From Oehlia diaphana (lineage: Eukaryota > Glomeromycota > Glomeromycetes > Glomerales > Glomeraceae), in contig QZLH01000436.1 of assembly GCA_003833135.1 (NCBI GenBank), positions 26,346 to 90,345 on the forward strand: a stretch of 64,000 nt of DNA, given 5' to 3'. Under the pieces are notes generated by a model, which worked only from the letters and a program-made list of their open reading frames with translations, was not told where the DNA came from and did not search any database. Every line of letters starts with the position of its first letter. Positions within the stretch are counted from its first letter, which is position 1. Of this stretch, positions 23,654-36,450 are shown in pieces. The translations under genes and the position numbers were made by a program.

Positions 23654-23769
23654 AAATAATAAAGAAAAAATAAAAAAAAAAAAAAAATTTTCAACAAAAA
23701 GAAAAAAAAATAAAAAAAAATCCAAAAGAAATCCATGAAATGATTTGAAAAAAAATTTAAAAGAAATCT
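23517..23769. repeat. Poly-T/poly-A tract and 86-bp repeat copy 2 at gap edge
   Basis: 21 T (23578-23598) are followed directly by 53 A (23599-23651), a self-complementary tract. Then comes the second copy of the 86-bp repeat (23683-23769), cut off by the N run. The right side of the gap also starts with about 20 T followed by 44 A (24270-24333). Confidence 0.75.
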
Positions 23770-24269
23770 NNNNNNNNNNNNNNNNNNNNNNNNNNNNNNN
23801 NNNNNNNNNNNNNNNNNNNNNNNNNNNNNNNNNNNNNNNNNNNNNNNNNNNNNNNNNNNNNNNNNNNNNNNNNNNNNNNNNNNNNNNNNNNNNNNNNNNN
23901 NNNNNNNNNNNNNNNNNNNNNNNNNNNNNNNNNNNNNNNNNNNNNNNNNNNNNNNNNNNNNNNNNNNNNNNNNNNNNNNNNNNNNNNNNNNNNNNNNNNN
24001 NNNNNNNNNNNNNNNNNNNNNNNNNNNNNNNNNNNNNNNNNNNNNNNNNNNNNNNNNNNNNNNNNNNNNNNNNNNNNNNNNNNNNNNNNNNNNNNNNNNN
24101 NNNNNNNNNNNNNNNNNNNNNNNNNNNNNNNNNNNNNNNNNNNNNNNNNNNNNNNNNNNNNNNNNNNNNNNNNNNNNNNNNNNNNNNNNNNNNNNNNNNN
24201 NNNNNNNNNNNNNNNNNNNNNNNNNNNNNNNNNNNNNNNNNNNNNNNNNNNNNNNNNNNNNNNNNNNNN
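23770..24269. other. Scaffold gap 1 (500 N)
   Basis: Run of exactly 500 N by position count, a placeholder length. Both flanks have a poly-T then poly-A tract, a likely cause of the break. Confidence 0.95.
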
Positions 24270-24335
<66 letters not shown>

Positions 24336-25024
24336 AAAAATAAGAATCGTATTTTTTTTTATATTAAATCTTGCAGTTTTGTGTTACAAACTAATATTAT
24401 TGGAATAGCTGGGGAAATTGTCTCAGAAACGACATGTGTACAATCACAACAATGTAAAGTTACATTAAATAAATGACCTTATACTATTTATTCATAATTA
24501 GTAACATGACAGTAGATCATTAACATATTTGGTTAGTGGATTAATTGTTTTTTCTCCTTAATAATTCATTCATGTTTGCTTTATTAGCCTAATGCAGACT
24601 AATGCAGCCTAATGCTAATGATATTCCGTTAAAGTTTTTTAAATCTGTTTGATTTCCAATATTGAATATGTTGTACGCACACATGATGTATGCTTAATAT
24701 AACCGACCCAAAAAAGTAAGTTATTTTATAGACCATAATTTAAATGAATAATTTATGTATAATAATTACGAAATCTCAAAAAATAATGTCATTTTTTTGC
24801 AATTCATTACGCCTTGTTAAAAGTTCATAAAAAATGCTTTTTTACAAAATTTTTATTAATTCTATTCTTAAAACTGAACGTGTATATAAAACACATATAT
24901 ATAAGAAAAAAAATTCTTTTTTTTTTTTTCTAAATATAATTAAATTATTATTTCCCATTTACCCAATTAATTAATTATACAAGATCCCAACCCAAATTAA
25001 TTATATAATTAAATAATTTTTTTT
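24270..25024. other. Intergenic after gap 1
   Basis: Starts with the T/A homopolymer tract. The rest is AT-rich with a CTAATGCAG word repeated near 24590-24615. No gene or RNA seen. Confidence 0.55.
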
Positions 25025-28000
25025 TTACAGCCAAGTTTCTTCTTCGCTGGCAGAATTAAATCCATCACTATTATCACCATTTTCTGAATCAGAATCTTCT
25101 TCTTCGTGTAAAATAAAGAAAGGTCTTGCTCTTTGAAAATTTTTTCTCTTCAACATAATGTCTTTCATAATCATTATCCTTTCTTTCATTGTTCTTTTGT
25201 TACGACCTTGTATTATTGATTCTTTTTCAATAGTATCCCCTCTTGTTATATTCCATTTTTTACTTGTAACTTTTTTTCTTCCTCCAAATACTACATTGGT
25301 TAAATATAAATATATCCTATTTAAAGTACCTGAATGTAAAAATCCTTTTTTGCCTCCATCCTGCCAACTTCCACATTTTCCTAAAAATTCTTCCAATTCT
25401 ATTCTCGTCATTGGTCGATAACATAAACTTGTACGATATGCTGGTGAAAACTTTTCCGGATTTTTTATTAAATCTGGCATTTCATTATGATTTTTCCTCC
25501 ATAAATCTTCCCAAAATAGATACCACCATTGATGAACTCTTGATAAATTTACAATTCTCATCCTTTCATAAAGATATATTAAACTAGGATATTCACTTTC
25601 AGGTAATGATTGAATAAGTTGATTTTCTTCTGTTGTAATTAATAATGCTGGAAGTGATTCTAACGGTATTGATGGATTATCATATACATTAATGAAAAAT
25701 TCATATGAAAGTGTTTCTTCCTTCCATTTTGTTTCATCTCGGTAATATTGTCGATATTCTTCCATCAATTTTTGAATTTCCGCTAATCCTATATGAACTG
25801 TCTCCTTATTATCTGAAAAAAGTTTCTTCAATTGTGTTGTCATTTGAAAATCTTCAGTAATTCCAAGTACATCATGACCAACAACACGTTCGTTAGGTGA
25901 TTGTATATCAACATATGATACTGTAATTTTAAATCCTGGATTCATATTGTAATTATTACTCCATTTTGATCTCTTATGTCTTTGTATTGATAATATTCCA
26001 CGATAATATTGAATTTCTGTATCATTTTTTTCACGTGATGGTCCAATAATTACTTTTCCTTCTAAAGCTCTTAACGTTTGACGAACATGACGTCTCCTTT
26101 GAATTTCTTTATTCTCATTTTGTTGAACATATCTTTCAATTTCCCATTCTTCTGCTAGAACTAAAACCGTTTCATCTTCATCATAAACCATTACAACAGA
26201 AAATGGAAATGGCACCACATAAGCTTTTCCAAAACAAGTCTTAATTTTATGTGTAAAAAATTCCGGTGCATAATACATATCAGGTCCAACAAAATTATCA
26301 ACTATAATAGATCTTAATTTGATAAGAGACGTTGATAAAGGTGCCATTGCTGAAGTATAATTCTTAATTCCAATCTGTCTAATAATTTTCAAATTTTCTA
26401 CATGTCTCTCAGCAACTGTTCCAGAAAAATTTAAAAGGTATGGAGGTCTAAATGGACTCTGAGAAAATGCTACCGTTTTATTCTCGTGCATTTTAAATTG
26501 TTCAGATGTAAGTAATAATGTAGTCCACGTTTCTTGCCATACTCTTCGTTTGATGTGTTTGGCAAAATCCAATCTTGGAGAATAAATGTTCAAGGAAAAA
26601 TCTAATCGTTTTTTCATAACTTTAACAAAACTCTTGTAACGATCTGTGTGAATTACTATATGCCAGAAAACAATAAGCAATATAAAGACGTTTATAGCGA
26701 TCACCGCGATGGTTATCTTTCGTTCCGGTCCAACATTAAGAACGGTCAACAATCCCAATACAGTTGTGATGACATAACCAGCTCTTGACCAATATTCACT
26801 TAAATTCTGACTCCTATAAAGGAAGGGTTCAGTTCTCCAATGAAGTACAAACAAAATAACCATAAATGTAACTTGAAGACCATAATTTATAGTTTCAATG
26901 CGTGATCTTGAAAAAGATCTAAAGAGACAGTTATCTTTGGAGATTACACACACAAGAAAGATTAAGAAGAACTTATTAGCCATAACGAATGTTTTATAAG
27001 CTGCCCATTTTTCATTATATGCTAAAAAAAAAAAAAAGAAAAATTTAGAATAATGAAATGGTACGGATATAATATATTAACCTGAATTAATTTAAACAAA
27101 AAATCTCACCATTATACAAGAAATTATAAGGACAAGTGTCTTTTCCCAATAATCTTTTGTATTCTTCATCGGGATTGTGCCTAGTTTCACCCATCTCATT
27201 ATATTTATCTACTCTTGGCAAATTTTTATCAACCAAGCGTTTCAATGCAATGGGGAACCAGAATGTCAATACGCAAATTGTTATTAAAGCAACTGCAATT
27301 ATCACTGGGGAAAAGTTTAAGTCTTCTTTATTCATGCTGGTGACATAACAGAAATCATTCGGATCGCGCATCGTATTCGAATTACTTTTTTCAAAAATTG
27401 GAAAGTCTGTATTATTGTAAGGATTGGTAACAGGCCAAAATGAATCTGACCATACAAGCGCGCTAAGAGACAATTTGGATAGAGGAAGGTAAAGCGTAGT
27501 AAGAATAAATACTATAATGATATTATGCTTTCGTTTTGATTCAGGACGAAGATTCCAAGGATGTGATTCGAGACCCTATTAATTAAAATAATTTAATTTC
27601 TCATTCAATAATTTTTTAAGGAATAACATATAAACTTAAAATTTACCTCAATATCAGCATTTGGGTCGTATTTGGTCATTATTCTAAACCAATATAAACC
27701 TATGAATACAATGGTACAGAAGGCGAGGAAAAAAGCAGTTCCATTTCCAAATATGCGATCCAGATTCAAACTCAGTAAGTTCGGTATTGTAACTAATATT
27801 GTTTTTATCCAATCTCCAAATATGTTTGAAGCTACAAATGATAAGGCCAAAGCCAATATTTGTATAAAGTCTCTTATAATTTCAATCTTCGTCATGTTCA
27901 TTCCAACCGTGGATGATTGGCCAGCTAAGATACCATCAATTGCAGCATCAAGAAGGTTATTTTTTTGTTCTTGATTCAACAAACCATCTTTTTTTAAAAT

Positions 28001-30355
28001 ATTATGCTTTAAATCCTCTAAACAAATTCCTTCAGGAATTTGATTCATTGGGGAAAACATGGCTTCTCTAGATTTATCATCAGGTTTTCCATATCCAATA
28101 AATTTCTCATATTCTTTAGTTGTCATCAAATCCTTCGGTTCAGAGAATTCAGTTGGAGGAAGAGATTTAATAAATTCATCAAGATGAGGTAAATGAATCC
28201 ATGGAGCACCAGGTTTGAAAAGTTCATTAGATTCAGATTCATCGAATGGATCGATACTGAATTTTGTAATCTTTGAAGGGTCCGATTCTGCATCCGTCAT
28301 TATGGCCATGGCAAAATCTGGCTTTTTTGGCTCATCTTCGTATAGTGAATCGATTCGCGTGAAATCAGGTACTGTCATATTATTTTTGTGGAATACATCA
28401 TTAAAATTATGATGACGATATCTTACTGATAAATCTGGTAAAGAACGATTAGTTTTTCCATATTCTACCGAAGAAAGATTATGAGGTACGAGCATAGACA
28501 TTTTGGATTTTGAAGTGCTGTATTCAGGAAGATCATGTTTTGTATTCTTGAGCGATTTCTTTTTAATTAAGAAGGGATTCTTTTTAAGAGTACTTTCAGG
28601 AGAAAGTGTATTTCGTTCAGGTCGTGTAGTGCTATATGGAGATTTCGGTATTTTAACAGGTTTAAAGTTTGGACGTTTCCAGAACTTTGTGCTACTCTGT
28701 GAATTATAAGTTTGAAAAGTTCCAGATTCTTTTAATGAGATTGTCATAGCATATTTTTCTCCTTTGCTATTTATATTTTGAGATTTAGATTCTTGTATCG
28801 GCTCACTAATATCATTTGAATCCGTATATTTATTTGGTTGTAAATAACGTCGTAGATTTTCAACAAGTTGAATTGTTCCAACAATAGGATTTGCAAATAT
28901 AGGTTTAGTTGTGGAAGACTTTTCATCTTTCTTTGGAGCGGAACGAGATTGTCGTATGTTAGTTTCATGCATCTCCAATATATAAGCATTCGTATCTTTT
29001 GCGGATGGTAATGATTGTCTTTTATTATCTCCGAATTTTGGTCCAACTACAACTTTATACATATCAAACTGATCCGTATCTTTCTTATCTATGAGATGAT
29101 TCTCTAAATGTGACTGAGACGGATTCGAATTCAAATTTGCTGTAGAACTATTTGGTGATCTTAGGAAATCCGAGAAAGAGAGTCGAATAGGCGAAATTGG
29201 TTCAGGATGAGGTAATAAATCAGGAATTTCGTGATTACTCGAAGATGCAAACGGATTAGAATTATTACGTGAATTCGATGATGTTTCAGATAAAAGTTTT
29301 CGACTTTTGAATGTTTTATCAGTATTTAATTGTTTAGTTTGAGAAGTATGAGGGTTTTTTAAAGTCGCTGATTTCCAAAGAGGTGAAACTGGAGTCTTTA
29401 CATTTTTTGGATTCACAAGTGGTGATATTGGTGTACTTTCAGTAGTTGGTTTCCAAAAAGGAGAAATTGGTGTAATTTCGGGTAAGAGATATCCATGTTC
29501 GTTTGATTGTCTTGGAACATATTCTGGTGGATTTTTTTGATCAATCTGATGAGTTTGTACAATTTTTGACAGGACTGGTGATATAGGTTTCATCTGTTGT
29601 AAGGGTTCCGGATCAGGTTGTTTAATTGAAGGTATTATGAAAGGATTTGAATTCTGTTTTGAAATTTTTGTTTGAAACGATTCTTGTTGAATTGAAGACA
29701 GCGAGGTTGGTTCATCAGTGATTTGTTTCGATGTGATATTTGAATTTTTAGTATGAGACGTTGGAGTAGATAATGATAGAGGTTCCGGACTAGGTTGACG
29801 TTTTATTGGAGACAATGCTAATGGAGAAGTTGAAGAATGTTGACTTTGGTTCATTGGAACTAATTTTGGAGATGCACCTTTTTCAAATTTATTTACAAGA
29901 TCAGTTACTTTTCTAGCCGGAGGTAATGGATCACTCTTACTAAACGCGTCTTTTGCATTAGGATTATGATCACGTGGTCGCGTTATATAACTATTTTTAG
30001 CAGGAACAGGAGGTATTGTTTTAAGAGCTAAGAAAGGTGAAGAACTTGAAGGAACTTCATTGTTTTGTGATAAAGAACTCCAATTCATTCTACCTTGTTC
30101 ATTTGGTTTTGAAAATGTTTGTATATTAACTATAGAAAGACCATTATCAGATGTTGACATAGGAGATGAATTGAGTGGTACATCTTTAATTGCTGATTTT
30201 GAGTTAATACCATCATTTCGTGGAAGTGGTGAAGAAGGTCTTCGTGGTGACTTTGAAATTGGTTCTGGTTTTTTTTCTTGGTTTTTTTCTTCTTGTTTTT
30301 CAGCCCAGAATTTAATTAAATCATTAACTGGTTTTTTTGGAGGTATATTTGCCAT
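25025..30355 (-). CDS. Large disordered-plus-polytopic membrane protein, function unknown
   Basis: Three exons on the minus strand (30355-27647, 27575-27110, 27021-25025), GT-AG with matching phases, give about 1723 aa. Residues 1-800 are Pro/Ser/Asn/Lys-rich and probably disordered, with a repeated PxSPxW/L pattern (ITPISPFWKPTT, TPVSPLWKSA). From about residue 845 there are membrane segments: IIRDFIQILALALSFVASNI and AFFLAFCTIVFIGLYWF in exon 1, IIIVFILTTLYLPLSKL and PVIIAVALITICVLTFWFPI in exon 2, and four or five more at the start of exon 3. The last 500 residues are soluble and charged, ending in an acidic tail. The exon 2 phrases (SLSALVWSDSFWPVTNPY, MRDPNDFCYVTSM) recall a conserved but uncharacterised fungal membrane protein. 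I assign no function. Three adjacent open frames that look separate are joined here because splice sites and phases agree. Confidence 0.75.
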
Positions 30356-32206
30356 ATTTTATTTCATATATTAAAAATAAATACATTAATTAATCGTGTG
30401 AAAGAATTTGTGCTTCTTGTGTCTTATTTTTTTTTTTTTTTTTTTTTTATTAATAAAACATTAAAATATTGTAATTATCATACTAGAATAATTTTTTCTG
30501 CACGATTGAGATGCAAGATACGTTTTAGTTAATGAATGCAACAGCTCACGGTTCAAAAAAGCTGTTGAAGAAATAAAAACTGAGTTGAGTATTTTTTATT
30601 TCTTCAAAAGCTGAAATACTGCATGTACGTACATAAGGGGATGGTTGACAAAAAAGGAGAATTTGTATTACCCCCCTGGTCACCACATTCAGTTATTATT
30701 AATTTAAGACGTAAAGTTACGTAGACACGTAACACATTATAATAAAATCAATTACAAAAATAGTAAGAATTGTATAATTGAGGCACAGTAAGTATGGTTT
30801 AAATAGTAATAAAATGAACATATGGAATATCCGTTTATAAACCTATATAACATGGGTATGACGAATTTGAGTGACGCAACATTTTGTTCATCTGTACATT
30901 TCATTGTAATTGTAACCCCAGGGTGATTTTTTTTATCATCGCAAACATATCAAAAATAAAAACGATAACATAATGATCGATTCTATATAATTAAATTTTG
31001 CACGCAAATTTTCTATACTTTATTTTTTAATAATGAGTAACGAGGTAGCATAGAGTTTATAATTATACAAGAGAATACAATTTGGGAACTAAATTTAAGA
31101 CAACTAAGCGTGATAACACATGAAAATATTTAGATCGGCAACAGTGAATTATTAGCTGACGATCGGATCGCTAAATAATTAATTTGGTCTATGATTGGCA
31201 AGATGTGAGATAAAATTTTGAAATTATCCACGGTTTCATGTGCTTTAGGTAAATTCTAACTGAAAACTAACATATTACTTTATTACGAGCAATTAAATAT
31301 ATTAAAATCCAAGATTTCTATAAAATTCCAAACAGTTTAACAAGTAATTAATGATGGGGTTCGATATACATTAGCGCTTGATTTTTTTTTCGATGCTTTT
31401 ATAACATATTTATTGGGTAGGGAGAATATTGTATCATTGAGATGTTTCGATATAGTATCAAAAATTGGAGAGCAGCATATCATACTGGTTACAACTATCA
31501 GACAGCTATTCACCGATATGAAATTATTTCTATTTTACCGACATGAAAAATTATCTAACTTCACCGAAATGGCATTTTACCGACACGAAAATTATCCGAC
31601 TCTGAAAATCACTTAAATAAATTCAATGTCTTAATTTCAATTTATTATTACAATTTGAGCCTATAATTTTTTAAAATTACCAAAAATAAAATTATTAATA
31701 TGATTTCACATGATAAATAATTATTACGGTGAAAACCTTTTTAATTTTTATTAATGAAAGGCAAAATTTCAAGATCGATACTATGTTGACCATGTCAATA
31801 AAATGGCTATCGGCAAAAATGGCGATTCGTGTGATTCGGGAAAATGAGGAAACCATGTCGTTTACTTTTTTTATAAGTACGAAGTTATCTGTTATAGAAT
31901 TCATCATAAATATTATTATGCCATTGGTATTTACCCTCTATATATATGTATATTTCAGAATATCAAAATTAGGTACTCTACTCGCCGTGATAGTCTTGTG
32001 ACACCTATAAAGAATCCCTATAGATCACATGTCGGAGTTTTCTTGGAATACAAATTAGATCATTTATCGGAGTTTTTCCCAGAAAATTTTTTATAGGGAA
32101 TGGTTGGTGACACGATTACAATGAACTTGCATTTAAACAATTCATTGATTCTAAACTCCTTTTTTCAAACCTTTTTTCCCCTAATTCTAAATAAAAATCA
32201 ACAAAA
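30356..32206. other. Intergenic region before the F-box tandem array
   Basis: About 1.85 kb. A 20-bp poly-T tract lies just upstream of the membrane-protein gene. Near 31520-31600 the words TTTTACCGACATGAAAA and TTTTACCGACACGAAAA form a short direct repeat. A small inverted-repeat candidate is at 32016-32098. No gene is supported. Confidence 0.5.
32016..32098. mobile_element. Candidate 83-bp element with CCCTATA/TATAGGG ends
   Basis: Left end CCCTATAGATC, right end AATTTTTTATAGGG, flanked by AAT on both sides (32013-32015 and 32099-32101), a possible 3-bp target duplication. It has the same terminal motif as the element at 41114-41298. Internally two direct copies of a TCGGAGTTTT phrase occur. 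Short, so tentative. Confidence 0.4.
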
Positions 32207-33593
32207 ATGTCTCAACTTCCCGCTGATTGTCTTAATGAAATTGTTGAATATTTAGAAGAAGACAATATTACTTTATATTCATGCTTATTAGTCAATCGTC
32301 TTTGGTGTAAAGTTTCTGTTAGAATTTTATGGAGAAATATTCAGAATTGTAGAACTATAATGGCTTGTCTTCCTAATGAATCTAAATATATCTTACATAA
32401 GAATAAAATTATTATTTCAACTTCAAAACCTCCATTATTTAATTATGTAATATTTATTAAAAACCTTTCAATTTATAATATTAATAACTTAATTAAAAAT
32501 ATTCTTCAAAATTTTCAATCTATTACTCCACAAAGTTTATATTATAAGAAATATATAATAGCAATGGAGATATATAAATTGTTCATGAATCAAACTACTT
32601 TGAGAGAATTATATCTTAACTTGTATGGTATGATAAATACTCCAATTATAACTTATATTTCTTATCCTGGAGCAAAAGATTGTCTAAAACATCTCTCAAG
32701 TTTATATTGTTGTTCAAATATTTATCCTGAATTTTTTTATCAATTATCTCAGTTATGTCATAATATACAATATCTAACCATAAGTTTTGATAAAATCATT
32801 TCAAATGGATTAAAAGATTTAATCTCTGTTCAAAAAAACTTGAAGTACTTAAAAATGTACGGTTATTTTCGTGAAGATTTAACAAATATAATTCAATCAT
32901 TAACAAAACTTCCTAATACATTAATCAAATATGAACTTCACGGAGGATTACATTATATACCATTATCATTTATTTCTAAATATACAAATTTACGGAAACT
33001 TGTATTATCATTTAACAATAATAGTATTTCTTTTAAATATTTCGAAAAATTACAATATATAACTTTTACACAATTAGAGATTTTAATATTTCCATTTGGA
33101 TATCCAAAAGTTGAATTACAGTATTAACTAAATTTTTAGAAAACAATGGAAAGAATTTAAAAGAATTTCATATATGCTGTTCTGATAGTTCATTATGTTT
33201 AGATGTAGCTAAGTTTTGTCCAAATCTTAGAAAATTTTTTTCTACGGGATATATTGAATTCGGATTATTGAAAAGATTTTTATTAGTTGTCAATATTTAG
33301 AAAGTATTAATATTTGGTGCAATGATAATTATAAAGATGTATGGGATATAATCGCAAATTATTCACCTAGAAATTTTTATAAATTAGAATTATATTATGC
33401 TACGAATACAAAATCAGAAATTCTTTCAGGAGAATTAGAAAAATTTTACATAAATTGGAAAAAACGTACACCACAAAAATCATTTTCTTTAATTATTGTA
33501 GGTTATAATTTAAAGACAACTAATGAAATTATGAAAGTGATTGATAAGCATAAAAAGTTAGGTACTGTCAAAGAATTTGAAATTATTTGTTAG
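32207..33593 (+). pseudogene. Broken F-box / LRR gene (copy C)
   Basis: Very close to copy D (34457-35860). The frame is intact from MSQLPADCLNEIVEYLEED to residue 306, then ends at 33127. At that point the sequence has five extra bases (TTACA) after GTTGAA relative to copy D, which shifts the frame. Homology continues to a TAG at 33591-33593, with a further 1-base loss near 33275-33285 and several later changes. A truncated 306-aa protein with an intact F-box could still be made. The upstream about 100 bp also resembles that of copy D, so the duplication included the promoter. Confidence 0.85.
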
Positions 33594-34456
33594 ATCATTT
33601 TATACTTTTCTCTTATTATATGTTTACATAAATTTCTATCTTTAATGATAATTAAAAATGAAATATAAAGTGTGATTAAATGGATTACGCAAAGAAATTT
33701 ATATGTGAAATGAAAGGTTTGATGAACAAATTAGCGTCAAAAAACTGACGTCTGCATGGCCAAATAAAATTCATTTCAGAAAAAAAAATCAAAATCTCAG
33801 ACCGTTTTATCGCTGACTATCGCTAACTATCGCATTAACGTATATGGGCGTTTGTTTTTTCTCAATCATTATAAGTGGGTTAACGCACGCCAAGTGAAGT
33901 TAGAAACGTTTAATACTTTACCTTGTTTCGGGATTTACAACTTGGATCTACTTATTTAAATATTTTATTAGTGAACTTAAGATTACTTTATGAAAAGAAA
34001 TAAAAATTTTGACATTTTGTTGAAGTTTGTAAACATTAACATGATTATGACTTCTTATCAGTCGGGCTATTCGATACTAAAATGTCTTATATTTACATAA
34101 TTGATTATAGAGTTAACTTGGCCAAATTTAAATATAGGTCCGAATTAGGATCCCTTATGATCGCACAGTATCGGCAAGTGATATAAAACGACACAAAATA
34201 TTTATTTAGTAATTTTGGTTTATACTAGCCAACTGCTAATTTTAGATTGTTTTCAACTCAAAATCTTGAAGTTGCTTATATGATAAACAGTACTGCGCTG
34301 TTAAGTACAATAGTTTTGTGTCACCTACAAAAATGAATGTCCGGTAACACGATTACAAAATGAATTTTCATTTAAACATCGGCCCATTGATTTACATTTT
34401 TTTTAACCCTTTCTCCCCTAATTTTGACATTTTATAATTCCAACAGAATCAACAAA
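33594..34456. other. Intergenic between F-box copies C and D
   Basis: The last about 130 bp before copy D align with the sequence before copy C (shared: ACACGATTACAA, CATTTAAACA, CCCCTAATT). A tandem CGCTAACTATCGC-type phrase occurs near 33812-33832. Nothing else identified. Confidence 0.55.
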
Positions 34457-35860
34457 ATGTCTCAACTTTCCGTTGATTGTTTTAATGAAATTATTGAATA
34501 TTTGGAAGAAGACAATATTGCTTTATACTCATGTTTACTAGTTAATCGCCTTTGGTGTAAAGTTTCTGTTAGAATTTTATGGAGAAATATTCAGAATTGT
34601 AGAACCATAATTGCTTGTCTTCCTAATGAATCTAAAGAAATCTTAAATAAGAATAAGATCATTAATTCAGCATTAAATTCAAAACCTCCATTATTTAATT
34701 ATGTAACATTTATTAAAAATCTTTCAATTTATAATATTGATAACATAATTAAATGTATTCTTCAAAATTTTCAATCTATTACTCTACAAAGCTTAAACCA
34801 TAAGAAATATATAGTAGCAACGGAAATATATAAATTGTTCATGAATCAGACTTCTTTGAAAGAATTATATTTTAATTCGTATAAAATAATAGATACTCCG
34901 ATTATAACTTTTATTTCTTATCCTGGAGCAAATGATTGTTTAAAACATCTCTCAAGTTTAAATTGTCGTTCAAATGTCTATCCTGAATTTTTTTATCAAT
35001 TATCTCAATTATGTCATAATATACAATATTTAGCCATAAGTTTTGAAAAAATTATTTCAAATGGATTAACGGATTTAATCTCCGTTCAAAAAAACTTGAA
35101 ATACTTAAAAATGTACAGTATTAATCATGAAGATTTAACAAATATAATTCAATCATTAACAAAACTTCCTAATACATTAATCAAATATGAACTTTATGGT
35201 GGAAGACATTATATACCATTATCATTTATTGCAAAATTCACAAACTTACAAGAACTCGTATTATCTTTTCATATTTATACTTATAATAATAATTATTTTA
35301 AATATTTTGAAAAATTACAATATATTATTTTTACACAATTAAAGATTTTAAAATTTCTATTTGGACATCCAAGTGTTGAAGTATTAATTAAATTTTTAGA
35401 AAACAATGGAAAGAATTTAAAAGAATTTCATATATGCTGTTCTGATAATTCATTATGTTTGGCTATAGCCAAGCTCTGTCCAAATCTTAGAAAATTTTTT
35501 TCTATAGAAAATAATGATTTAGAATTATTAAAAGAATTTTTTGTTAGCTGTCAATATTTAGAAAGTATTGAAATTTGGTGTGGCAATAATTATTTGGATG
35601 ATAAAAAAGTATTAGAAGTAGTTGCATATTATTCACCTAGAAATTTTTATGAATTAAAATTATATTACGTCATTAACACAAAATCAGGAATTCTTTCAGA
35701 GGAATTGGAGAAATTTTTTATAAATTGGAAAAATCGTACATCTCAAAAATCACTTTCTTTTATTATTGAAGGTTTTAATTTGGAAATGACTAATGAAATT
35801 AAGAAAGTGATTGAAAAATATAAGAAATTTGGTACTGTCAAAGAATGTGAAATTTTTTGA
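34457..35860 (+). CDS. F-box / leucine-rich-repeat protein (copy D)
   Basis: Single exon, 467 aa, from ATG 34457 (an upstream in-frame TTG at 34424 was not used because all paralogues begin at this MSQL). Begins MSQLSVDCFNEIIEYLEED; the body matches copy C closely and copies A and B more loosely (NLKEFHICCSDNSLCLAIAK, YLESIEIWCG). Intact. It is the partner of a recent tandem duplication with broken copy C. Confidence 0.9.
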   Translation: MSQLSVDCFNEIIEYLEEDNIALYSCLLVNRLWCKVSVRILWRNIQNCRTIIACLPNESKEILNKNKIINSALNSKPPLFNYVTFIKNLSIYNIDNIIKCILQNFQSITLQSLNHKKYIVATEIYKLFMNQTSLKELYFNSYKIIDTPIITFISYPGANDCLKHLSSLNCRSNVYPEFFYQLSQLCHNIQYLAISFEKIISNGLTDLISVQKNLKYLKMYSINHEDLTNIIQSLTKLPNTLIKYELYGGRHYIPLSFIAKFTNLQELVLSFHIYTYNNNYFKYFEKLQYIIFTQLKILKFLFGHPSVEVLIKFLENNGKNLKEFHICCSDNSLCLAIAKLCPNLRKFFSIENNDLELLKEFFVSCQYLESIEIWCGNNYLDDKKVLEVVAYYSPRNFYELKLYYVINTKSGILSEELEKFFINWKNRTSQKSLSFIIEGFNLEMTNEIKKVIEKYKKFGTVKECEIF

Positions 35861-36450
35861 TTAGATTAGGAAAAATTGGTGATGGGATGGCCACTTAAAT
35901 GGCCATGCAAGCATGTCATTACTAACATGCAGCGATCATCATAATTTGGGTTTTTATTTAAAATTTATATATTTATGAGTTTAAATGAAGGTCTTAAAAA
36001 ATTTCAATTTTTTATTATCATATAAAGTTTTCTGTAAATTTTCACAAAATTAAGAAATTATTTAGATTTCACGTTTATTTTCTTTCATTTTTTCTTTTGT
36101 GTGTCTTTGTCTATCTATCTAAGTAATATCTATGTAATTAAAAAATTTGTATCAATGTCACGTTTGTAAAAAATAAATTGAATTGTGTTCAATAAATATT
36201 TACAGTCGGCCTGAACATATAACCAATCATTAATGAGTCTAAATCAAACGCTTATTCAAGAAAGTTTATTAAATAACAGTAAACAACTCACTTGATGTTT
36301 TTCTATTTAATGTATATAAAAATTACTGTCATGGTAATTGCCGAATTTGTAATTAAAAGTTAAAACCGAACTGATATCAACGCGAATTTCTTGCTTATCG
36401 AATGGAAATAGGGATTATAGTGTAATTTGTCGCAATATTTCGCTGCGGGG
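35861..36450. other. Intergenic with two small hairpins after copy D
   Basis: At 35886-35937 two adjacent dyads occur: TGGCCA-CTTAAA-TGGCCA and GCATGT-CATTACTA-ACATGC. They could mark transcript ends or a tiny repeat. The rest is featureless AT-rich sequence. Confidence 0.4.

Noticed and set aside
23745..24476. Open frame through gap 1
   Set aside because: It consists mostly of N and a homopolymer; no coding evidence.
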